From positions 496,001-560,000 of the forward strand of contig NZ_PJMU01000002.1 of the NCBI RefSeq assembly GCF_002846395.1: a DNA stretch of 64,000 bases. The letters run 5' to 3'. A program made the position numbers and the translations under genes. This document shows positions 30,565 to 42,797 of this stretch, piece after piece (within the stretch, counting starts at the first letter, position 1; each line of letters begins with the position of its first letter). The stretch is from Pontibacter ramchanderi (GTDB lineage Bacteria; Bacteroidota; Bacteroidia; Cytophagales; Hymenobacteraceae). Below the pieces are notes generated by a model that saw nothing but the letters and a program-made list of their open reading frames with translations, had not been told where the DNA came from and ran no database searches.

Positions 30565-30596
30565 CAAAGTTAATGAATTTTAAAATTCTATAACAA
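30565..30596 (-). promoter_or_regulatory. Bacteroidota-type promoter for the rplC-rplQ cluster
   Basis: Minus strand: TTG at 30596-30594, a 21-base spacer, and TAACTTTG at 30572-30565, matching the Bacteroidota consensus. The predicted transcript start lies about 55 bases before the rplC start codon. It is located just downstream of the rpsJ terminator, as expected for a new operon. Confidence 0.75.
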
Positions 30597-30626
30597 CATT
30601 TGTCTAAAATATTATTAATCAGCGCA

Positions 30627-30657
30627 TAAAAAAAGAGAACCCGAAGGTTCTCTTTTT
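30627..30657 (-). terminator. intrinsic terminator after rpsJ
   Basis: A 12-base perfect stem (AAAAAGAGAACC and its complement) around a TTCG tetraloop at 30630-30657, followed on the minus strand by a run of T residues to 30627. A very stable, textbook terminator, 20 bases after the rpsJ stop codon. Confidence 0.93.
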
Positions 30658-30676
30658 CATATCCGATCAGTTTTTA

Positions 30677-30982
30677 TCAAACTTTAATTTCAACATCCAC
30701 ACCACTAGGAAGTTCTAGCTTCATCAGGGCGTCTACTGTTTTAGAGCTGGTTGAGTAAATATCAACCAGTCGCTTATAAGTGCAAAGTTGAAACTGCTCT
30801 CTTGATTTCTTGTTCACGTGTGGTGAACGAAGCACAGTGAATTTGTCTTTCTCTGTTGGAAGAGGAATAGGTCCGCTTACGATAGCACCTGTTGCCTTTA
30901 CAGCTTTTACAATCTTCTCTGAAGACTTGTCTACCAGGTTATGGTCGTAAGACTTAAGCTTAATTCTAATTTTCTGATTCAT
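30677..30982 (-). CDS. rpsJ: Ribosomal protein S10 (NusE)
   Basis: 30S head protein that also acts as transcription antitermination factor NusE, bridging NusG and NusB. 101 residues: [20 protein letters not shown], the family loop [40 protein letters not shown]. It follows fusA by 12 bases and is cut off from rplC by a strong terminator, so here S10 belongs to the str operon (rpsL-rpsG-fusA-rpsJ), not the S10 operon. Confidence 0.98.
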   Translation of the reverse strand: MNQKIRIKLKSYDHNLVDKSSEKIVKAVKATGAIVSGPIPLPTEKDKFTVLRSPHVNKKSREQFQLCTYKRLVDIYSTSSKTVDALMKLELPSGVDVEIKV

Positions 30983-30994
30983 TATCTTTTACTA

Positions 30995-33097
30995 CTATTT
31001 AGCTGCAGTTCCTTTTAATTTAGCAATGATGCCATCAGCCAGGTTTTGTGGTACTTGCTCGTAGTGAGAGAAAGTAAGAGATGCTGTGGCTCTACCTGAT
31101 GTGATCGTACGAAGATCAGTTACATAACCGAACAGTTCTGAAAGTGGAACATCAGCCTTAACTACTGTTGATGTACCTTTCGTATCCATACCTTTCATGA
31201 TACCTCTTCTTCTGTTCAAGTCACCTGTTACAGGACCTGTATACTCATCTGGAGTCACTACATCAACTGCCATAATTGGCTCGAGTAGTTTCGGAGCACA
31301 CTGCTTACCTGCTTCTTTGAAGCCCTGACGTGCAGCCAGTTCAAATGAAAGTGAGTCAGAGTCAACGTCGTGGAATGAACCGTGGAATAGACGAACTTTC
31401 ATCGAGTCGATTGGGAAGCCAGCCAGAATACCATTCTTCATTGCTTCTTCGAAACCTTTCTGAATAGCTGGAATGAATTCTCTTGGAATCACACCACCCA
31501 CAATCGCGTTTTCGAACTCTAGTCCCTGCTTGCCATCCTCACGTGGCCCCATTGTGAACACGATATCGGCAAATTTACCACGACCACCAGACTGCTTCTT
31601 GAACACTTCTCTGTGCTCTACAGACTTTGTGATAGTCTCTTTGTAAGCTACCTGAGGAGCACCTTGGTTCAACTCAACCTTGAACTCACGCTTCATACGG
31701 TCGATGATGATCTCCAAGTGAAGTTCACCCATACCTCTTAGGATTGTCTGACCAGTCTCCTCGTCTGTGTTTACCTGAAGCGTTGGATCTTCTTCAACAA
31801 GTTTGGCAATTGCCATACCCATCTTATCAGAGTCAGCCTGTGTTTTTGGCTCAATCGCGTAACCAATTACTGGCTCAGGGAATTCCATTGACTCCAGAAC
31901 GATTTTAGCTTCCTGAGCACAAAGTGTATCACCTGTTTTGATGTCCTTGAAACCTACTACAGCGGCGATGTCACCAGCCTGCAGTTTGTCAATCTGGATC
32001 TGCTTATTAGCGTGCATCTGGAAAATACGAGAGATACGTTCTTTATTTCCTGAACGCGAGTTATACACGTAAGAACCAGAATCAAGTACGCCAGAGTATG
32101 CACGTACGAAGCACAAGCGACCTACATAAGGGTCAGTAGCGATCTTGAAAGCAAGACCCGCAAATGGATCGGCTTCTGATGGCTTTCTTGCAACCTCTGC
32201 ACCTGTGTCTGGGTTTGTACCAATAATGCTTTCTTTATCAACAGGTGATGGAAGCAGTGCCATCACATAGTCAAGCATTGTCTGTACACCTTTATTTTTG
32301 AAAGAAGAACCGCAAAGCATTGGAACAATTGCCATGTCGATAGTAGCAGCACGAAGTGCAGCTAAAATCTCAGCTTCTGTAATTGAGTTAGGATCATCAA
32401 AGTATTTCTCCATCAATGATTCATCATACTCTGCCACAGCTTCCAGAAGCTTCTCTCTGTATTCTTCAGCTTCTTCCAACATATCGTCTGGAATAGGAAC
32501 TTCTGTAAAAGTCATGCCTTTATCTTGCTCATTCCAAACGATGCCTCTGAAGTTTACCAGGTCAACCACACCTTTGAAGTTATCTTCAGAACCGATTGGC
32601 AACTGAAGTGCTACGGCATTGCTACCCAACATTTCTTTTACCTGGCGGCATACATTCAGGAAGTCAGCACCTGAACGGTCCATTTTGTTAACGAAACCGA
32701 TACGGGCAACTTTGTAGTTATCAGCAAGTCTCCAGTTAGTTTCAGACTGTGGTTCTACACCATCTACTGCACTGAAAAGGAAAACAAGACCATCCAATAC
32801 GCGAAGAGAACGGTTTACTTCTACTGTAAAGTCAACGTGACCAGGTGTATCAATAATATTGATATGGTAATCGTTGCCTCTGTATGGCCAGTTCACAGTT
32901 ACAGCAGCTGAAGTAATGGTAATACCACGCTCCTGCTCCTGCTCCATCCAGTCGGTAGTAGCACCGCCCTCGTGTACCTCACCTAGTTTGTGAGATTTAC
33001 CTGTATAATAAAGTATACGCTCTGTTGTCGTTGTTTTACCAGCGTCGATGTGAGCGGCAATACCAATGTTTCTAGTGTATTTTAAGTCTCTAGCCAT
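30995..33097 (-). CDS. fusA: Elongation factor G
   Basis: GTPase that drives translocation and, with RRF, ribosome recycling. 700 residues, five domains. G motifs: [15 protein letters not shown] (G1), RGITITSAA (G2), DTPGHVDF (G3), NKMDRSG (G4). Domain IV and V markers ([22 protein letters not shown]-like C-terminal end) are normal. Only one EF-G gene is seen here. It lies 3 bases after rpsG. Confidence 0.98.
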   Translation of the reverse strand: MARDLKYTRNIGIAAHIDAGKTTTTERILYYTGKSHKLGEVHEGGATTDWMEQEQERGITITSAAVTVNWPYRGNDYHINIIDTPGHVDFTVEVNRSLRVLDGLVFLFSAVDGVEPQSETNWRLADNYKVARIGFVNKMDRSGADFLNVCRQVKEMLGSNAVALQLPIGSEDNFKGVVDLVNFRGIVWNEQDKGMTFTEVPIPDDMLEEAEEYREKLLEAVAEYDESLMEKYFDDPNSITEAEILAALRAATIDMAIVPMLCGSSFKNKGVQTMLDYVMALLPSPVDKESIIGTNPDTGAEVARKPSEADPFAGLAFKIATDPYVGRLCFVRAYSGVLDSGSYVYNSRSGNKERISRIFQMHANKQIQIDKLQAGDIAAVVGFKDIKTGDTLCAQEAKIVLESMEFPEPVIGYAIEPKTQADSDKMGMAIAKLVEEDPTLQVNTDEETGQTILRGMGELHLEIIIDRMKREFKVELNQGAPQVAYKETITKSVEHREVFKKQSGGRGKFADIVFTMGPREDGKQGLEFENAIVGGVIPREFIPAIQKGFEEAMKNGILAGFPIDSMKVRLFHGSFHDVDSDSLSFELAARQGFKEAGKQCAPKLLEPIMAVDVVTPDEYTGPVTGDLNRRRGIMKGMDTKGTSTVVKADVPLSELFGYVTDLRTITSGRATASLTFSHYEQVPQNLADGIIAKLKGTAAK

Positions 33098-33100
33098 TGA

Positions 33101-33568
33101 TTAGAATCTGAAGTGTGAAAATGCTTTGTTTGCCTCGGCCATTCTGTGCGTGTCGTCTTTCTTCTTCACGGCAGCACCTTCACCTTTTGCAGCTGCGATG
33201 ATCTCGCCAGCCAATTTGTCTTTCATTGTCTTCTCACCTCTCTTGCGAGCGTAAGAAATCATCCACTTGATACCAAGAGATACTCTGCGGTCCGGACGAA
33301 CCTCAGTCGGCACTTGGAAAGTAGCACCACCGACACGGCGGCTTTTTACCTCTACGCTTGGCATCACATTGTTCAATGCTTTTTTCCAAGTTTCAAGGCC
33401 GTTCTCTTTCGTTCTTTGCTCTACTAATTCTACAGCATCATAGAAGATACCATAAGCAATACTTTTCTTACCATCTTCCATCAGATAGTTTACGAAACGT
33501 GTTACCAGGGTCTCTTTGAACTTTGGATCTGGAAGGAGAACTCTACTTTTAGGCTTTGCTTTTCTCAT
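33101..33568 (-). CDS. rpsG: Ribosomal protein S7
   Basis: Primary binder of the 16S 3' major domain, at the E site; in E. coli it represses the str operon. 155 residues: [40 protein letters not shown], then [20 protein letters not shown]. It starts 19 bases after rpsL. Confidence 0.98.
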   Translation of the reverse strand: MRKAKPKSRVLLPDPKFKETLVTRFVNYLMEDGKKSIAYGIFYDAVELVEQRTKENGLETWKKALNNVMPSVEVKSRRVGGATFQVPTEVRPDRRVSLGIKWMISYARKRGEKTMKDKLAGEIIAAAKGEGAAVKKKDDTHRMAEANKAFSHFRF

Positions 33569-33587
33569 TATATTATTACGCTATCAA

Positions 33588-34004
33588 TTATTTTTTCTTT
33601 CCACCCTTACCTGCGGCAGCAGCTGGCTGTCCTGGCTTAGGTCTTTTCGCTCCATACTTAGAACGAGACTGCAGACGACCGTTAACACCGGCAGTATCCA
33701 ATGCGCCACGAACGATGTGATAACGAACGCCTGGAAGGTCTTTTACTCTACCTCCTCTGATCAGCACAATAGAGTGCTCCTGAAGGTTGTGACCTTCACC
33801 AGGGATATAAGCATTCACTTCTTTACCGTTTGTAAGTCTAACCCTAGCTACTTTACGCATAGCTGAGTTTGGCTTCTTAGGAGTGGTTGTGTACACTCTT
33901 GTGCATACGCCACGACGTTGTGGGCATGAATCTAAGGCTGGAGATTTTGAGTTATAAGTCAACTTCTCTCTTCCTTTTCTTACTAATTGCTGTATAGTAG
34001 GCAT
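33588..34004 (-). CDS. rpsL: Ribosomal protein S12
   Basis: Decoding-centre protein of the 30S subunit and the classic streptomycin target. 138 residues: [20 protein letters not shown] with Lys43 in place, and [15 protein letters not shown] with the Lys equivalent to position 88; both are the drug-sensitive, wild-type residues. The C-terminal end is a low-complexity tail ([13 protein letters not shown]). It is the first gene of the str operon behind the promoter at 34053-34083. Confidence 0.98.
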   Translation of the reverse strand: MPTIQQLVRKGREKLTYNSKSPALDSCPQRRGVCTRVYTTTPKKPNSAMRKVARVRLTNGKEVNAYIPGEGHNLQEHSIVLIRGGRVKDLPGVRYHIVRGALDTAGVNGRLQSRSKYGAKRPKPGQPAAAAGKGGKKK

Positions 34005-34052
34005 TTATAATTTGTTAATTATAAGATATTTTTCACTCTAAAATTTGGTCTG

Positions 34053-34083
34053 CAAAGGTAGGAAAATCACTTTGCAAATTCAA
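34053..34083 (-). promoter_or_regulatory. Bacteroidota-type promoter for rpsL-rpsG-fusA-rpsJ
   Basis: Minus strand: TTG at 34083-34081, a 20-base spacer and TACCTTTG at 34060-34053. The expected transcript start is about 40 bases before the rpsL start codon. It lies 28 bases past the end of the DUF3467 gene, so the rpoBC and str operons are separable here. Confidence 0.72.
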
Positions 34084-34110
34084 AATTTTAATCCATTAAT
34101 TATTAGCACC

Positions 34111-34428
34111 TTAGGCTTCACCTATCGTTCCACCGAAGTTCATCGGGAAAGACGGTGCCTCCTTTGCCGGCTTAATTTCCCCAAAGCTGTTTTCAAATTT
34201 CTGAATGTTATCAGCCAGAGCTGCCAACAATCTTTTGGCATGCTCTGGCGTAATAACGATTCTCGATTTCACTTTCGCTTTAGGCAAACCTGGCATCAGT
34301 CTAATAAAATCAATTACAAATTCACCACTGGAATGAGCGATCATGGCCAGATTGGCGTACTCTCCCTCTGCTATCTCTTCAGATAGCTCAATGTTAATTT
34401 GATTCTGATTTTTTAGTTCCTCTGCCAT
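34111..34428 (-). CDS. DUF3467 protein following rpoC
   Basis: A 105-residue cytoplasmic protein of the DUF3467 family, whose function is unknown. Visible parts: a polar N-terminus (MAEELKNQNQINIELSEEIA), the core GEYANLAMIAHSSGEFVIDFIRLMPGLPKAKVKSRIVITPEHAKRLL-type fold (strand-strand-helix, about residues 22-70), and a helix (LLAALADNIQKFENSFGEIK). It begins 6 bases after the rpoC stop codon, so it is co-transcribed with rpoB and rpoC and probably translationally coupled. That position points to a role in transcription or its coupling to translation, but this is inference. Confidence 0.9.
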   Translation of the reverse strand: MAEELKNQNQINIELSEEIAEGEYANLAMIAHSSGEFVIDFIRLMPGLPKAKVKSRIVITPEHAKRLLAALADNIQKFENSFGEIKPAKEAPSFPMNFGGTIGEA

Positions 34429-34434
34429 ACCTGC

Positions 34435-37400
34435 TTATCTGTTATTCTGTAGCTCCTGCTGTCTGGCGCGGCTTCCTACTCCAGACTTTTTAGATTCTAC
34501 TAATGAATCATACTCTTCCTGGCTGCCAACAATTAGGTTCTGATATTCGCGCAGACCTGTACCAGCCGGAATCAAGTGACCTACGATCACATTTTCTTTC
34601 AGTCCAAGTAATTCGTCCGCCTTACCTTTGATAGCTGCTTCGCTCAGTACTTTTGTAGTTTCCTGGAACGAGGCTGCAGAGATAAAGCTTTGCGTACCTA
34701 ATGAAGCCTGCGTTATACCTTGTAGTGTCGGACGAGACACAGCTGGTGATGCATCACGTACAGTCACCAGCTTCAAGTCACGACGCTTCAGGCTGGAGTT
34801 CTCGTCACGCAGTCTTCTGGCCGTCACGATCTGACCTGGCTTCAGGTTGGTAGAGTCACCTGCATCCTCAACAACTTTCATGTCGATGATGCGGTCGTTC
34901 TCCTCCATGAAGTTCACCTTGTCCACAACTTGATGCTCTAGGAAGCTGGTGTCACCAGCGTCGATGATCACTACTTTCTGCATCATCTGGCGTACTACCA
35001 CCTCGATGTGCTTGTCGTTGATCTTCACACCCTGCAGACGGTATACCTCCTGGATTTCATTTACCAGGTACTCTTGCACTGCACCCGGACCCTGAATGTT
35101 CAGGATATCAGTTGGCGTAATCGCACCGTCTGACAGCGGCATACCTGCACGAACAAAGTCATTGTCCTGTACCAGGATGTGCTTAGAAAGTGGAACCATA
35201 TACTTTTTCTTCACACCGTCTTTCGACTCAATGAAGATTTCACGGTTACCACGCTTCACGCTACCATAGGTTACTACACCATCGATCTCTGAAACAACCG
35301 CTGGGTTAGATGGGTTACGTGCCTCGAATAATTCTGTCACGCGTGGAAGACCACCTGTAATGTCGCGTGTTTTACCAATGGCTCGTGGAATCTTCACCAG
35401 GATTTGACCGGCTTTGATCTTCTCACCATTTTCTACTGTCAAGTGAGCTCCTACTGGAATGTTGTAGCCTTTCGACTCGCCACTCTTCGGATTCACGATG
35501 ATAGCAGGGTTCTGTGTCTTATCTTTTGTATCGATAATTACTTTCTCACGGTAACCTGTCTGCTCATCTGACTCCTCACGGTAAGTGATACCCTCGATGA
35601 TCGATTCGTAAGCAATTTCTCCGTCGAACTCAGAAAGAATAACCGCGTTATATGGATCCCATACACACAGTTGATCATTCTTTTCAACTTGCTGGCCTTC
35701 ATTTACTGTAATGAATGAACCGTAAGGCACGTGGTTGCTGATAAGTAACTTACCTGTAGCAGGGTCAACAATCTTCACCTCACCTGAACGTCCCATTACT
35801 ACTTTCACTGGCTCACCTTCGTTGTTGATAGTGTCGATCGTACGAACATCTTCGAACTCGATCTTACCCGCGAACTTAGCTCTGATCATCGCATCTACTG
35901 CAATGTTAGAAGCAGTACCACCCACGTGGAATGTACGGAGTGTCAACTGTGTACCAGGCTCACCGATGGACTGCGCAGCGATTACACCAACAGCCTCACC
36001 TTTCTGCACCATAAAGCCTGTCGCCAGGTTACGGCCGTAGCACTTTGCACATATACCACGTTTTGACTCGCAGGTCAGTACCGAGCGAATCTCCACTGTT
36101 TCGATAGCAGTATTTTCGATAGCGCGTGCAATCTCCTCTGTCACTTCTGAACCTGATTCTACGATCAGTTCATTGGTGATTGGATCATATACATCGTGTA
36201 CAGTCACACGGCCCAAGATACGCTCAGAAAGCGACTCCACGATATCTTCGTTGTCTTTCAGTGCACTTACTTCCAGACCTCTCAGTGTACCGCAGTCCTC
36301 CTCGTTCACGATCACGTCCTGTGATACGTCTACTAGTCGACGCGTTAGGTAACCAGCATCCGCAGTTTTAAGGGCCGTATCGGCAAGACCTTTACGAGCA
36401 CCGTGTGTAGAGATGAAGTACTCGATTACATCCAGACCTTCCTTAAAGTTAGAAAGGATTGGGTTCTCGATAATCTCACCTACTGAGCCCTGCAATGATT
36501 TCTGAGGCTTAGCCATCAGACCACGCATACCTCCGAGCTGACGAATCTGCTCTCTCGAACCACGGGCACCAGAGTGCATCATCATGAAGATCGAGTTGAA
36601 GCCTTGATCATCATTCTCCAGACGGCGCATCAACGTTTCCGTGATCTGGTTGTTGATACGAGTCCAGATATCAATTACCTGGTTGTAACGCTCGTTGTCT
36701 GTGATCAGACCCATCGAGTAGTTCTGCCATACAGCATCTACATCTTTCTTGGCCTGAGCCACCAGGATGTCTTTCTCTGCTGGAATCTGGATATCACCCA
36801 GACCCATTGACAGACCACCTTTGTAGGCAGACTGGAATCCTAGTGTTTTGATATCGTCCAGGAAGTGAGCGGTACGTGCCATACCTGTCTCTTTGAAGAC
36901 TCTGGAAATGATCTGCTGAAGTTTCTTCTTCGTTAGCAGTTCATCGATGTAGCCCACTTCTTCCGGAACAAACTGGTTGAAAATCACGCGGCCAGCTACT
37001 GTCTCGATCAGTTTTGTCTCGAGTTCGCCTTTGTCGTTTTTAACCTTGGTTCTTACCTTAATGTAAGCCTGCTTAGACAAACGACCTTCATTGATAGCGA
37101 TGATTACTTCCTCTGCTGAGTAGAAGCTCATGCCTTCACCAGGTATAGTTTCGTTTTCTGTGCTACGCTTTCCTTTTGATACATAGTATAGACCAAGTAC
37201 CATGTCCTGAGAAGGTACCGCAATTGGCGCACCGTTCGCAGGGTTCAGGATGTTGTGCGAAGCTAACATCAGCATAGAAGCTTCCAGAACAGCAGCAGGT
37301 CCCAGTGGAACGTGCACGGCCATCTGGTCACCGTCAAAGTCGGCGTTGAATGCCGTACAAACCAGTGGGTGCAGCTGGATCGCCTTACCTTCGATCAGTT

Positions 37401-38760
37401 TCGGCTGGAATGCCTGAATACCTAATCTGTGGAGCGTAGGAGCACGGTTAAGGAGCACTGGGTGGCCTTTCAGCACGTTCTCCAGGATATCCCAAACAAC
37501 AGGGTCCTTACGGTCTACAATTTTCTTGGCTGACTTTACAGTCTTTACAATGCCTCTTTCAATCAGCTTGCGGATGATGAACGGCTTGAAGAGCTCAGCT
37601 GCCATGTTCTTAGGCAGACCGCACTCGTGCAGCTTCAGTTCAGGACCAACCACAATTACCGAACGGCCAGAGTAGTCAACACGCTTACCAAGCAAGTTCT
37701 GACGGAAACGCCCCTGCTTACCTTTCAGCATGTCAGAAAGTGACTTCAGCGCACGGTTACCTTCTGCACGAACAGCGTTCACTTTACGTGAGTTGTCGAA
37801 CAGGGAGTCAACCGCTTCCTGGAGCATACGCTTCTCGTTACGAAGAATTACTTCAGGAGCTTTGATCTCGATCAGACGCTTCAGACGGTTGTTACGAATG
37901 ATCACACGACGGTAAAGGTCGTTCAAGTCAGACGTAGCGAAACGACCACCGTCCAATGGAACAAGCGGACGAAGTTCTGGTGGAATAACAGGTACCATGC
38001 GAATGATCATCCACTCTGGTCTGTTTTCGATTCTGGTTGCGGCGTCACGGAATGCCTCTACTACGCGCAGGCGCTTCAACGCATCAGCTTTACGCTGCTG
38101 CGAAGTCTCGTGTGCAGCAGCGTGACGAAGCTCGTAAGACAGGTCGTCCAGATTCGTACGCTCCAATAGCATCTGCAATGCCTCAGCACCCATCTTCGCG
38201 ATGAACTTGTTTGGATCATTGTTGTCCAACATCTGGTTCTCACGAGGGAGCTTGTCAATCATATCCAGGTACTCGTCTTCGGTCAGGAAGTCCAGTGTGT
38301 TCACACCATCTTCTGCCAAAATACCTGGCTGGATTACTACATATCTTTCATAGTAGATGATCTGGTCAAGCTTCTTGGTCGGTAAGCCTAACAGATAACC
38401 GATTTTATTCGGAAGAGATTTGAAGTACCAGATATGTGCCACTGGAACTACCAGTTCGATGTGGCCCATGCGTTCGCGACGCACTTTCTTCTCAGTAACC
38501 TCTACACCGCAACGGTCGCAGATGATACCTTTATATCTGATTCTCTTATACTTTCCGCAGTGGCATTCCCAGTCCTTTACAGGTCCGAATATTCTTTCGC
38601 AGAATAGACCACCCATCTCAGGCTTATAGGTTCTATAGTTGATTGTCTCAGGCTTTGTAACCTCGCCATTTGATCTCTCCAGAATCGACTCTGGAGAAGC
38701 CAAGCTGATCGTTACTTTGGAGAAGTCCTGAGTTAGCTTTTTGTTTTTTGCAAATGCCAT
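34435..38760 (-). CDS. rpoC: RNA polymerase beta' subunit
   Basis: Largest core subunit. 1,441 residues from the ATG at 38758-38760 ([13 protein letters not shown]); the ATG at 38784 would add 8 residues. Catalytic [12 protein letters not shown] is intact, with its three Mg-binding Asp. Both zinc sites are kept: [20 protein letters not shown] near the N-terminus, and the Cys of EEDCGTLRG with [15 protein letters not shown]. The bridge helix and trigger loop regions ([13 protein letters not shown] and [14 protein letters not shown]) are normal. A stable stem-loop separates it from rpoB. DUF3467 follows after 6 bases. Confidence 0.98.
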   Translation of the reverse strand: MAFAKNKKLTQDFSKVTISLASPESILERSNGEVTKPETINYRTYKPEMGGLFCERIFGPVKDWECHCGKYKRIRYKGIICDRCGVEVTEKKVRRERMGHIELVVPVAHIWYFKSLPNKIGYLLGLPTKKLDQIIYYERYVVIQPGILAEDGVNTLDFLTEDEYLDMIDKLPRENQMLDNNDPNKFIAKMGAEALQMLLERTNLDDLSYELRHAAAHETSQQRKADALKRLRVVEAFRDAATRIENRPEWMIIRMVPVIPPELRPLVPLDGGRFATSDLNDLYRRVIIRNNRLKRLIEIKAPEVILRNEKRMLQEAVDSLFDNSRKVNAVRAEGNRALKSLSDMLKGKQGRFRQNLLGKRVDYSGRSVIVVGPELKLHECGLPKNMAAELFKPFIIRKLIERGIVKTVKSAKKIVDRKDPVVWDILENVLKGHPVLLNRAPTLHRLGIQAFQPKLIEGKAIQLHPLVCTAFNADFDGDQMAVHVPLGPAAVLEASMLMLASHNILNPANGAPIAVPSQDMVLGLYYVSKGKRSTENETIPGEGMSFYSAEEVIIAINEGRLSKQAYIKVRTKVKNDKGELETKLIETVAGRVIFNQFVPEEVGYIDELLTKKKLQQIISRVFKETGMARTAHFLDDIKTLGFQSAYKGGLSMGLGDIQIPAEKDILVAQAKKDVDAVWQNYSMGLITDNERYNQVIDIWTRINNQITETLMRRLENDDQGFNSIFMMMHSGARGSREQIRQLGGMRGLMAKPQKSLQGSVGEIIENPILSNFKEGLDVIEYFISTHGARKGLADTALKTADAGYLTRRLVDVSQDVIVNEEDCGTLRGLEVSALKDNEDIVESLSERILGRVTVHDVYDPITNELIVESGSEVTEEIARAIENTAIETVEIRSVLTCESKRGICAKCYGRNLATGFMVQKGEAVGVIAAQSIGEPGTQLTLRTFHVGGTASNIAVDAMIRAKFAGKIEFEDVRTIDTINNEGEPVKVVMGRSGEVKIVDPATGKLLISNHVPYGSFITVNEGQQVEKNDQLCVWDPYNAVILSEFDGEIAYESIIEGITYREESDEQTGYREKVIIDTKDKTQNPAIIVNPKSGESKGYNIPVGAHLTVENGEKIKAGQILVKIPRAIGKTRDITGGLPRVTELFEARNPSNPAVVSEIDGVVTYGSVKRGNREIFIESKDGVKKKYMVPLSKHILVQDNDFVRAGMPLSDGAITPTDILNIQGPGAVQEYLVNEIQEVYRLQGVKINDKHIEVVVRQMMQKVVIIDAGDTSFLEHQVVDKVNFMEENDRIIDMKVVEDAGDSTNLKPGQIVTARRLRDENSSLKRRDLKLVTVRDASPAVSRPTLQGITQASLGTQSFISAASFQETTKVLSEAAIKGKADELLGLKENVIVGHLIPAGTGLREYQNLIVGSQEEYDSLVESKKSGVGSRARQQELQNNR

Positions 38761-38815
38761 ATTATTACAATAATGTCGATACAATGAATTGCCTTACAGC
38801 TAATCTGTATAAAGT

Positions 38816-38853
38816 GCGCTAAGCGCCCTGACTTATGCCAGGACGCTCAGCTT
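38816..38853 (-). promoter_or_regulatory. stem-loop between rpoB and rpoC
   Basis: An imperfect 15-base inverted repeat: 38816-38830 (GCGCTAAGCGCCCTG) pairs with 38839-38853, with an 8-base loop and few mismatches or wobbles. There is no T-run after it, so it does not look like a terminator; it could be an RNase processing site or an mRNA stability element in the rpoB-rpoC transcript. Confidence 0.55.
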
Positions 38854-38861
38854 ATACTTTA

Positions 38862-41800
38862 TTACTCTAGTGTGATCTCGAGTGCCAAACCTCTCAACTC
38901 GTGAATCAATACGTTGAATGATTCAGGGATATTTGGCTTTGGCAACACGTCGCCTTTCACAATTGCCTCGTAGGCTTTTGCACGGCCGATCACGTCGTCA
39001 GATTTCACTGTAAGAATTTCCTGCAGTACGTTAGAAGCGCCGAATGCCTCAAGAGCCCACACCTCCATCTCACCAAAACGCTGACCACCGAACTGGGCTT
39101 TACCACCCAATGGCTGCTGTGTGATGAGTGAGTATGGTCCAATTGAACGGGCGTGCATCTTATCGTCAACCAAGTGACCCAGTTTCAGCATGTAGATTAC
39201 ACCTACCGTAACCGGCTGATCAAAGCGATCCCCAGACAGACCATCGTACAGGTATGTACGGCCAAAGCTTGGCAAGCCAGCTTCTTTTAATTCTGCCTGA
39301 ACCTGATCTTCAGTGGCACCATCGAAAATTGGGGTAGCATATGTTCTACCCAATTTCTTACCCGCCCATCCAAGTACAGTCTCGTAGATCTGACCGATGT
39401 TCATCCTTGAAGGTACACCCAGTGGGTTCAGCACGATATCCATTGGTTCACCTGTCTCCAGGAATGGCATATCCTCCTCACGCACGATACGGGCAACTAC
39501 ACCCTTGTTACCGTGACGACCGGCCATCTTGTCACCCACTTTCAGCTTACGCTTCTTCGCGATGTATACCTTGGCTAACTGCACGATACCTGCTGGCAAC
39601 TCATCTCCTACCTCCAGTGTGAAACGCTCACGTTTGAAGTGCGCAGAAGTGATGTTGCGGCGCTTGTTGTAGTTCTTCACAAGCTCAACCAGCATGCTGT
39701 TGGTTTTCTCGTCGGCAGTCCAGTTCTCCAAAATCAGGTCTTTGAACATGTTCACCTCTTCCGGAACCGCATAATTACTTTCGTCTTTGTATGGGTTCTT
39801 CTCAGGGAACAAGGCTTCAATGATGTTCTTTCTAGAGAACTTAACACCTTTTGTCAGGATCTCGTCACCGAACTTGTGCTTGACGCCCTGTGAAGTTTTG
39901 CCTTCCAGCAATGCCACCAGTTTATCAACCATTACATTCTTAATGGCGTTAAGATCCTTCGAGTATTTCACTTTAAGCTCTTCAACCTCTTTCTTAGACT
40001 TAGCACGCAGGTTTTTGTCTTTTTTAGGTCTGGAGAAAAGTTTTGTCTCAATTACTACACCGTTCAGTGATGGCGGCGCCTTAAGCGATGCATCCTTCAC
40101 ATCGCCGGCTTTGTCACCGAAGATCGCACGCAAAAGTTTTTCTTCCGGAGTCGGGTCTGTCTCACCTTTTGGTGTAATCTTACCGATCAGGATGTCACCT
40201 TCACGAACCTCAGCACCGATACGGATGATACCGTTCTCGTCCAGGTTCTTCACGGCTTCCTCGCTCACGTTCGGAATCTCAGAGGTAAGTTCTTCTTCAC
40301 CACGCTTCGTCTCACGAACTTCAAGTTCGAATTCCTCAATGTGGATAGAAGTGAAGATGTCATCTCTTACTACTTTCTCAGAGATAACAATAGCATCCTC
40401 AAAGTTGTAACCTTGCCATGGCATGAACGCCACCTGCATGTTACGACCGATGGCCAGTTCGCCATTGTTCGTAGCGTAGCCCTCGCAAAGCGGCTGTCCT
40501 TTTGTTACACGCTGACCTGTGTAAACGATCGGCGTCAGGTTAATGCAGGTATCCTGGTTCGTTCTTCTGAACTTGATCAGGTTATAAGTCACATACTCCG
40601 CATCAAAGGCAACCAACTTCTCTTCTTCTGTCAGATCGTATTTTACGACGATCTTATTCGCGTCTACAAAGTCAATCACACCGTCACCTTCAGCGATAAC
40701 AAGTGCTCTTGAGTCGATAGCTGCTCTCCTTTCCAGACCTGTACCTACAATTGGAGCCTCTGGCTTCAACAGTGGAACGGCCTGGCGTTGCATGTTCGAA
40801 CCCATCAGGGCACGGTTGGCGTCATCGTGCTCCAGGAATGGAATCAACGAAGCCGCTACCGATACGATCTGGTTCGGAGCAACGTCCATGTAGGTATAAG
40901 TCTTAGGTTCTTCTACAGGGAAGTCACCCTCGAAACGACCTTTTACTCTATCATTAACGAAGTTACCATTCTCATCAATGATGGCATTTGCCTGTGCAAT
41001 GTGATGGGTATCTTCTTCTTCAGCTGTCAGGTATTCAACGGTCCCATCCATCTCTACTACTCCCTCATTCACTTTGCGGTAAGGAGTTTCGATGAAGCCC
41101 ATGTGGTTAACGCGAGCATGTACACATAATGAGGATATCAGACCGATGTTCGGACCTTCCGGTGTTTCAATAGTACACAGACGACCGTAGTGCGTGTAGT
41201 GAACGTCACGAACCTCGAAACCGGCACGCTCTCTTGAGAGACCACCTGGTCCGAGTGCAGATACACGACGCTTGTGCGTCACTTCTGCCAGCGGGTTAGT
41301 CTGGTCCATGAATTGAGAAAGCTGGTTCGTACCGAAGAACGAGTTGATTACTGAAGACAGCGTACGCGCGTTAATCAAATCAACAGGTTTGAAGTCTTCG
41401 TTATCGCGCACATTCATACGCTCTTTGATCGTTCTTGCCATACGGGCAAGGCCTACACCAAACTGCGCATAAAGCTGCTCCCCTACTGTTCTTACACGAC
41501 GGTTGCTCAGGTGGTCAATATCATCCACAACAGCTCTTGAGTTGATCAAACCGATCAGGTATTTTACGATCAGGACTATGTCCTCATTCGTTAATACTTT
41601 AGCATCCCAGTTTGTATCAAGACCCAGCTTTTTATTGATCCTATAACGACCAACTTCTCCTAAGTCATAACGCTTATCTGAGAAAAACAACTTCTGGATA
41701 ATATCACGAGCAGTTTCCTCATCTGGAGCCTCAGTATTACGAAGCTGACGATAGATCTGCTCTACCGCTTCCTTCTCCGAGTTTGAGTTGTCCTTCTGTA

Positions 41801-42740
41801 GCGTGTTATAGATAATGGCGTAATCCGCAATGTTTACATTCTCACGGTGTAGAATGATAGACTTGGTACCCGAATCTACTATAACATCGATGTCGTCTTG
41901 AGTGATTTCTGAGTCACGCTCTAAAAGCACTTCATTACGATCAATCGAAACTACTTCACCAGTATCTTCATCAACGAAGTCTTCTGTCCAGGTGCGAAGT
42001 ACGCGAGCAGCTAATCTTCTGCCTATTGCATTCTTCAAATTAGACTTCGTAGCAGGTAATTCTTCAGAAAGACCGAATAGATCAAGGATATCTTTATCTG
42101 TTCCGTAGCCAATGGCACGCAAAAGGGTTGTTACAGGGAACTTCTTCTTACGGTCGATGTAGGCATACATAACGTTGTTAACGTCTGTCGCAAACTCAAC
42201 CCAAGAACCTTTAAAAGGAATAATTCTGGCAGAATAAAGCTTAGTTCCGTTTGTATGTTTGCTTTGCGCAAAGAATACACCCGGTGATCTATGAAGTTGA
42301 GATACAATAACACGTTCAGCACCATTGATCACAAAAGAGCCTTTCTCAGTCATGTATGGGATGTTACCCAAGAACACTTCCTGCTCTATTGTTTCAAAGT
42401 CCTCATTGTCTTCGTCGTTACATATCAGACGAAGCTTTGCCTTAAGTGGAACCGAATAAGTGAGCCCTCTGTCAATACACTCGTCTACGGAGTATTTTGG
42501 AGGATCTATGTGATAGTCGATAAATTCGAGAACAAAGTTTTCTCGAGAATCAGAAATAGGGAAGTTCTCGGCAAACACCTTGAACAAGCCTTCCTGTGCC
42601 CTGTTTTCTGCTGGTGTTTCCAGCTGAAAGAAATCCTGAAAAGACTGCAGCTGAACATCTAAGAAGTCAGGGTAGTCAATTACTGGATTTATTGAGGCAA
42701 AATTGATTCGCTCTGTCGTTTTATTCTTAGCCAAAGCCAT
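38862..42740 (-). CDS. rpoB: RNA polymerase beta subunit
   Basis: Core subunit with the rifampicin pocket. 1,292 residues. The resistance-determining region reads [20 protein letters not shown] followed by [11 protein letters not shown], the drug-sensitive type at the well-known Asp, His and Ser/Gln positions as far as I can align it. Other markers: [11 protein letters not shown], the [12 protein letters not shown] motif with active-site Lys residues, and the C-terminal clamp end [16 protein letters not shown] tandem hairpin upstream (42798-42862) likely limits transcription into this gene. Confidence 0.98.
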   Translation of the reverse strand: MALAKNKTTERINFASINPVIDYPDFLDVQLQSFQDFFQLETPAENRAQEGLFKVFAENFPISDSRENFVLEFIDYHIDPPKYSVDECIDRGLTYSVPLKAKLRLICNDEDNEDFETIEQEVFLGNIPYMTEKGSFVINGAERVIVSQLHRSPGVFFAQSKHTNGTKLYSARIIPFKGSWVEFATDVNNVMYAYIDRKKKFPVTTLLRAIGYGTDKDILDLFGLSEELPATKSNLKNAIGRRLAARVLRTWTEDFVDEDTGEVVSIDRNEVLLERDSEITQDDIDVIVDSGTKSIILHRENVNIADYAIIYNTLQKDNSNSEKEAVEQIYRQLRNTEAPDEETARDIIQKLFFSDKRYDLGEVGRYRINKKLGLDTNWDAKVLTNEDIVLIVKYLIGLINSRAVVDDIDHLSNRRVRTVGEQLYAQFGVGLARMARTIKERMNVRDNEDFKPVDLINARTLSSVINSFFGTNQLSQFMDQTNPLAEVTHKRRVSALGPGGLSRERAGFEVRDVHYTHYGRLCTIETPEGPNIGLISSLCVHARVNHMGFIETPYRKVNEGVVEMDGTVEYLTAEEEDTHHIAQANAIIDENGNFVNDRVKGRFEGDFPVEEPKTYTYMDVAPNQIVSVAASLIPFLEHDDANRALMGSNMQRQAVPLLKPEAPIVGTGLERRAAIDSRALVIAEGDGVIDFVDANKIVVKYDLTEEEKLVAFDAEYVTYNLIKFRRTNQDTCINLTPIVYTGQRVTKGQPLCEGYATNNGELAIGRNMQVAFMPWQGYNFEDAIVISEKVVRDDIFTSIHIEEFELEVRETKRGEEELTSEIPNVSEEAVKNLDENGIIRIGAEVREGDILIGKITPKGETDPTPEEKLLRAIFGDKAGDVKDASLKAPPSLNGVVIETKLFSRPKKDKNLRAKSKKEVEELKVKYSKDLNAIKNVMVDKLVALLEGKTSQGVKHKFGDEILTKGVKFSRKNIIEALFPEKNPYKDESNYAVPEEVNMFKDLILENWTADEKTNSMLVELVKNYNKRRNITSAHFKRERFTLEVGDELPAGIVQLAKVYIAKKRKLKVGDKMAGRHGNKGVVARIVREEDMPFLETGEPMDIVLNPLGVPSRMNIGQIYETVLGWAGKKLGRTYATPIFDGATEDQVQAELKEAGLPSFGRTYLYDGLSGDRFDQPVTVGVIYMLKLGHLVDDKMHARSIGPYSLITQQPLGGKAQFGGQRFGEMEVWALEAFGASNVLQEILTVKSDDVIGRAKAYEAIVKGDVLPKPNIPESFNVLIHELRGLALEITLE

Positions 42741-42797
42741 GGAATTTTAACGTTTACAATATGATTCCAGCACATAACCGTTGAGTTGGTTACGGGC

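Noticed and set aside
33588..42740. Drug-resistance changes in rpsL or rpoB
   Set aside because: Lys43 and the second key Lys of S12, and the rifampicin region of RpoB, read as wild type.
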